Below are positions 6,231 to 8,246 of a stretch of DNA of 8,246 bases, in pieces. The position numbers and the translations under genes are program-made. How positions within the stretch are numbered: the first letter of the stretch is position 1; each line of letters starts with the position of its first letter. Source of the DNA: SCUD01 sp036824505 (GTDB lineage Bacteria > Pseudomonadota > Gammaproteobacteria > Steroidobacterales > Steroidobacteraceae); the NCBI GenBank assembly GCA_036824505.1, contig DAITAA010000051.1, forward strand, positions 1-8,246, given 5' to 3'. The notes beneath the pieces were generated by a model, which was not told where the DNA came from, ran no database searches, and saw nothing but the letters and a program-made list of their open reading frames with translations.

Positions 6231-6610
6231 GGTGCTCCTTGCTTTGCACGCCAGTCCTCAAAGTCCTGCTTCGCGGCCTTCAGGCGAGCGTTGATCAGAT
6301 CCAGATCCTCTTTCGGCGTCTTGATGCCGCTCTTGGACTTCTTCTGGAAACAATGCAGAACGTAGACCCATCCGGCGAACTTGATCGTGTAGACGGCCCG
6401 GTAGGTGTCACCGCGAAAATCCTCGACCACCTCGAGCACGCCGGCCGACCCGAAGCCAGCCATCACCTTGGCGTCCTGGTGCTTCCCGCCCGCTTGTGCG
6501 AGATCAATGGCATGTCCAAAGACGTCTTTGACGTCCTCGGGCATCGCATCCAGATCGCGCTTGGCCGAGCCGACCCATTTCAGTGGCTTGCGAGGCTGCT
6601 GTTTCAGCAT
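6227..6610 (-). CDS. higB: HigB-like toxin (Gp49/DUF891, RelE-fold)
   Basis: A 127-residue RelE-superfamily toxin of the HigB/Gp49 type. Members characterised elsewhere are ribosome-dependent mRNA endonucleases; activity here is inferred. Visible family blocks are PLKWVGSAKRDLDAMPEDV (9-27), GHAIDLAQAGGK (32-43), GVLEVVEDFRGDTYRAVYTI (57-76), VYVLHCFQKKSKSGIKTPK (82-100) and LDLINARLKAA (103-113). Length and start agree with the family. The basic KKSKSGIK loop and the Arg and Tyr of the RAVYT strand are the usual positions for RNA contact and catalysis. It is first in a two-gene minus-strand operon with the antitoxin following, as in classical higBA. No frameshift or stop interrupts it, unlike the relative at 1621-1966. 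Confidence 0.85.
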   Translation of the reverse strand: MLKQQPRKPLKWVGSAKRDLDAMPEDVKDVFGHAIDLAQAGGKHQDAKVMAGFGSAGVLEVVEDFRGDTYRAVYTIKFAGWVYVLHCFQKKSKSGIKTPKEDLDLINARLKAAKQDFEDWRAKQGAP

Positions 6611-6647
6611 CGCCGGTATTATGCCAATTTAGGCATAGACCGGTCAA
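6611..6647 (-). promoter_or_regulatory. higBA promoter with inverted-repeat operator; leaderless start
   Basis: On the minus strand, TTGACC (6647-6642) and CATAAT (6623-6618) each match consensus at five of six bases and are 18 apart. Seven bases separate the -10 from ATG 6610, so transcription should start at or beside the ATG, giving a leaderless toxin message; there is no Shine-Dalgarno. A perfect inverted repeat TATGCC-N6-GGCATA (6620-6637) overlaps the -10 and spacer, as expected for a HigA operator. Confidence 0.6.
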
Positions 6648-6747
6648 ACAGGCGAAGGCTCTCGCGCGAAGGCGCCGTTCGGCCCTGAGCGAAACTCCAG
6701 TTCATTGCCCGAAGCGGCCGTCCCGAAGAAGGGCTCGTCAAGCCCCC

Positions 6748-6796
6748 TTGACATCGCGCAATCTTTTGGTACAGTCTATGTACCACATAGTACATA
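6748..6796 (+). promoter_or_regulatory. xre-res promoter and operator
   Basis: A perfect -35 TTGACA (6748-6753) lies 16 bases before TACAGT (6770-6775, four of six -10 bases). A perfect inverted repeat TATGTAC-N6-GTACATA (6777-6796) covers the expected transcription start. GTAC occurs at 6769, 6780 and 6790, i.e. three copies about one helical turn apart. The first overlaps the -10, and GGTAC-N7-GTACC (6768-6784) is a second overlapping palindrome. This looks like a cooperative Xre operator for autorepression. Confidence 0.65.
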
Positions 6797-6814
6797 TTGC
6801 GCCATGGAGGCTAC

Positions 6815-7219
6815 ATGCCAGTCGCCGTTGAAAGACAAAGGCAGGTCGACATCAAGGACCGTAGTGCCCGCGCGCGCCTGGCTGCGATGATCACAAAACT
6901 GCTGGACCACTGGGAGCTTTCGGCTGCCGAGCAGGCGGCTTTACTGGGCTTATCGACCGGTAGCCGAACCACCCTGTCACGCTATCGCGAAGGCGAGCCA
7001 CTCGCCGACAGCCGCGACCTGCTAGACCGCGCCGGGCATCTGCTGGGGATCCACAAGTCGCTGCGCCTGCTATTTCCGCACGACAGGGACCTCGCCTACC
7101 GCTGGATGACACAGCCCAATCGCCGACTCGGCGCGCGTCCGGTGGACCTGATCATCGAACACGGTTTCGAGGGCCTGCTCACGGTGCGCCGGTATCTCGA
7201 ATTCCAGCGCGGGCAGTAG
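6815..7219 (+). CDS. Xre/MbcA/ParS-type antitoxin of a RES toxin
   Basis: A 134-residue antitoxin partnering the RES toxin that follows. Residues 36-57 (LSAAEQAALLGLSTGSRTTL, then SRY) form an Xre-like helix-turn-helix. Residues 70-127 fit the MbcA/ParS toxin-binding domain (DUF2384): LDRAGHLLGIHKSLRLLF, an extended loop with WMTQPNRRLGARPVDLI (97-113) and the closing helix LLTVRRYLE (121-129). Such proteins cap the toxin active site and bind the operon promoter. ATG 6815 has GGAGG 4 bases upstream. The frame also opens at TTG 6797, but that lies at the edge of the operator and has no ribosome site. The stop TAG is directly followed by the toxin's ATG, so the toxin is probably translated by coupling. 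Antitoxin-first order is usual for RES-Xre. Confidence 0.88.
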   Translation: MPVAVERQRQVDIKDRSARARLAAMITKLLDHWELSAAEQAALLGLSTGSRTTLSRYREGEPLADSRDLLDRAGHLLGIHKSLRLLFPHDRDLAYRWMTQPNRRLGARPVDLIIEHGFEGLLTVRRYLEFQRGQ

Positions 7220-7927
7220 ATGCAGGCGGATCTATTTGCGGCCAATGTCGATTTCCACGACGACCTCGTCCGCAACATCCCAGGTATCCGCGAATCGCAG
7301 AACCTGTTCGACGACCTGTCGCCCGACCCCGCCGACTGGGAGATCGCCATAGCCGCCGAAGGCGCAGAGGGAATCCCGACTTTGGCAGTGCCGATCACAC
7401 GGCCGTTCGACTACGGCACCGTGATCAGCTACACGTTCGATTCGGCGCACTGGCAGGCGACGCGCTTTTCAGATGGATCGCTGTACGGCATCTGGTATGG
7501 CTCGCTGGAAATCGAGACGACCGTGTACGAGACGGCGTGGCACTGGTATCGGTTCGTGCTTGACAGCTATGCCGACGAAGATCGCGAGATCATGTCCGAG
7601 CGGCGCGTGTTCGACGTGCGCTGCGATGCGCTGTTGATCGACCTGCGCGGCAAGGAAGCGGCCTATCCCGACCTGGTAAGTCGCACCAGTTACGCCTTCA
7701 CGCAACAGGTCGGCCGCTACCTTCACGAGCAGGCGTCAAACGGCCTGCTAACGCCTTCAGCCCGCTGCGACGGCATCAACGCGGCAGTCTTCAAGCCCGA
7801 GCGGCTGTCGAATGTGCGTGACCGGACCTTCCTAACCTATCGGCTCAACGTGGTGCGGGACGCGTTTGTCGCGGAACGAACGTTGGGGCGAAAGTGGATG
7901 AAACTGCGCCCGAGCAGCCTGGGCTGA
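7220..7927 (+). CDS. RES-domain NAD+-degrading toxin
   Basis: A 235-residue toxin with a RES domain. Characterised RES toxins degrade intracellular NAD+, some by phosphorolysis; this activity is inferred here. The domain's three namesake positions are visible: Arg82 in TRFSDGSLYGIWYGS (81-95), Glu104 in ETTVYETAWHWY (99-110) and Ser180 in TPSARCDGINAAVFKPERL (178-196). The protein is longer than the ~150-residue RES toxins because of about 65 N-terminal residues before the RES core, as in a larger RES subgroup. ATG 7220 abuts the antitoxin stop with no gap and only a weak Shine-Dalgarno, consistent with coupled translation. No lesion is visible. Downstream 7928-8142 shows no terminator. Confidence 0.88.
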   Translation: MQADLFAANVDFHDDLVRNIPGIRESQNLFDDLSPDPADWEIAIAAEGAEGIPTLAVPITRPFDYGTVISYTFDSAHWQATRFSDGSLYGIWYGSLEIETTVYETAWHWYRFVLDSYADEDREIMSERRVFDVRCDALLIDLRGKEAAYPDLVSRTSYAFTQQVGRYLHEQASNGLLTPSARCDGINAAVFKPERLSNVRDRTFLTYRLNVVRDAFVAERTLGRKWMKLRPSSLG

Positions 7928-8142
7928 GCAGAAATTGGAGGTCATCAACAGGCTGGCGCTGATCGCCCGCGCGCTTCTATGCCATTTGGCAGAGCGACGA
8001 ACAGCGGCGGCTTGACGTATCTTGGCCACTCGCTCGACAAATTCGGGTGAAGTCTTACATTTGCTGTAAATGTGAAGGGGGATGCATCCTGCGGTTTGAA
8101 CGTTTGGCGGCGTTCGAACTGAGCAGCCACGAGGAGCATCCC
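7928..8142. other. Gap between RES toxin and transposase, with two inverted repeats
   Basis: No gene recognised on either strand; the open frames here are short and unlike known proteins. Two stems are visible: ACATTT-N5-AAATGT (8057-8073) and TTTGAACG-N8-CGTTCGAA (8095-8118, one mismatch). They probably belong to the left end and leader of the insertion sequence whose transposase starts at 8143, but the exact terminal repeat cannot be fixed without the other end. Confidence 0.45.
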
Positions 8143-8246
8143 ATGGCGAGAGTCCCGGCGAGCGAAGCGACTCGCAAACGATTGAAGGACATGCTAGCAG
8201 GCGCAAACGGTGTGGATCGCAGCGCGCTCGAAGCGCGGCTGGCGGA
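8143..8246 (+). CDS. N-terminus of an IS256-like transposase (cut by window end)
   Basis: ATG 8143 has a good Shine-Dalgarno (GAGGAG, 7 bases upstream). The 34 visible codons read MARVPASEATRKRLKDM, then LAGANGVDRSALEARLA. IS256-family DDE transposases of GC-rich Proteobacteria commonly open in this way: a short Pro-Val start, a helix of the type ATxxRxxxL, a Gly-rich turn, then a helix before the conserved E-A-L-E region. The catalytic part lies outside the window, so neither family nor integrity can be confirmed. It marks the right edge of the toxin-antitoxin cluster as mobile DNA. Confidence 0.5.
   Translation, partial: MARVPASEATRKRLKDMLAGANGVDRSALEARLA

Noticed and set aside
6797..6814. 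TTG start 6 codons upstream for the Xre antitoxin
   Set aside because: It lies at the edge of the operator palindrome and has no Shine-Dalgarno, whereas ATG 6815 has GGAGG.
7832..8206. Minus-strand frames of 124 and 64 codons at the right end
   Set aside because: They overlap the RES toxin end and the transposase start, have no ribosome site and no family likeness.

Overview
The window is GC-rich, densely coded DNA of the kind typical of Betaproteobacteria (Burkholderiales-like codon use and protein families). This placement is inferred from composition and protein style only. It looks like accessory DNA: an island of toxin-antitoxin (TA) modules around one very large multidomain helicase, with decayed genes, insertion-sequence debris and a transposase start at the right edge. 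No tRNA, rRNA, CRISPR array or obvious housekeeping gene was seen.

Layout, left to right. (1) The 3' part of an unrecognised gene ends at 562. (2) A 220-base gap holds a minus-strand remnant resembling the first codons of an IS1634-like transposase. (3) A minus-strand TumE-type toxin (1419-1120) and its winged-helix antitoxin (1136-783) overlap by 17 bases. (4) On the plus strand lies a second TA module whose HigB-like toxin is broken (a one-base frameshift and a TAG nonsense codon, about 1621-1966), while its HigA-like antitoxin (1893-2303) is open. (5) A 973-residue protein (2510-5431) joins a putative RelE/ParE-like N-terminal domain, a complete superfamily 1 (UvrD-like) helicase core, ankyrin-like repeats and an unrecognised C-terminal region. 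(6) A stretch without intact genes contains a frameshifted copy (5652-5774) of the last ~120 bases of the first gene. (7) A minus-strand HigB/HigA-like pair (6610-5898) appears intact. (8) A divergent plus-strand Xre-RES pair (6815-7927) encodes an antitoxin and a RES-domain NAD+-degrading toxin. (9) The first codons of an IS256-like transposase start at 8143 and run off the window.

The direct repeat (441-562 and 5652-5774, about 87% identical by hand count) brackets the TumE pair, the broken HigBA and the helicase. This suggests a ~5.2 kb segment inserted at the 3' end of the first gene. The three TA operons that appear intact each have a short inverted repeat of the form TAT...N6...ATA at or just downstream of the promoter. 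For the two toxin-first operons the predicted transcription start coincides with the toxin ATG, implying leaderless toxin mRNAs.

The most interesting object is the RelE-like/helicase/ankyrin fusion. It sits just downstream of an antitoxin that has lost its own toxin, and has the look of an undescribed or poorly described defence or conflict protein. That function is inference; the helicase motifs and the gene decay are visible in the sequence.
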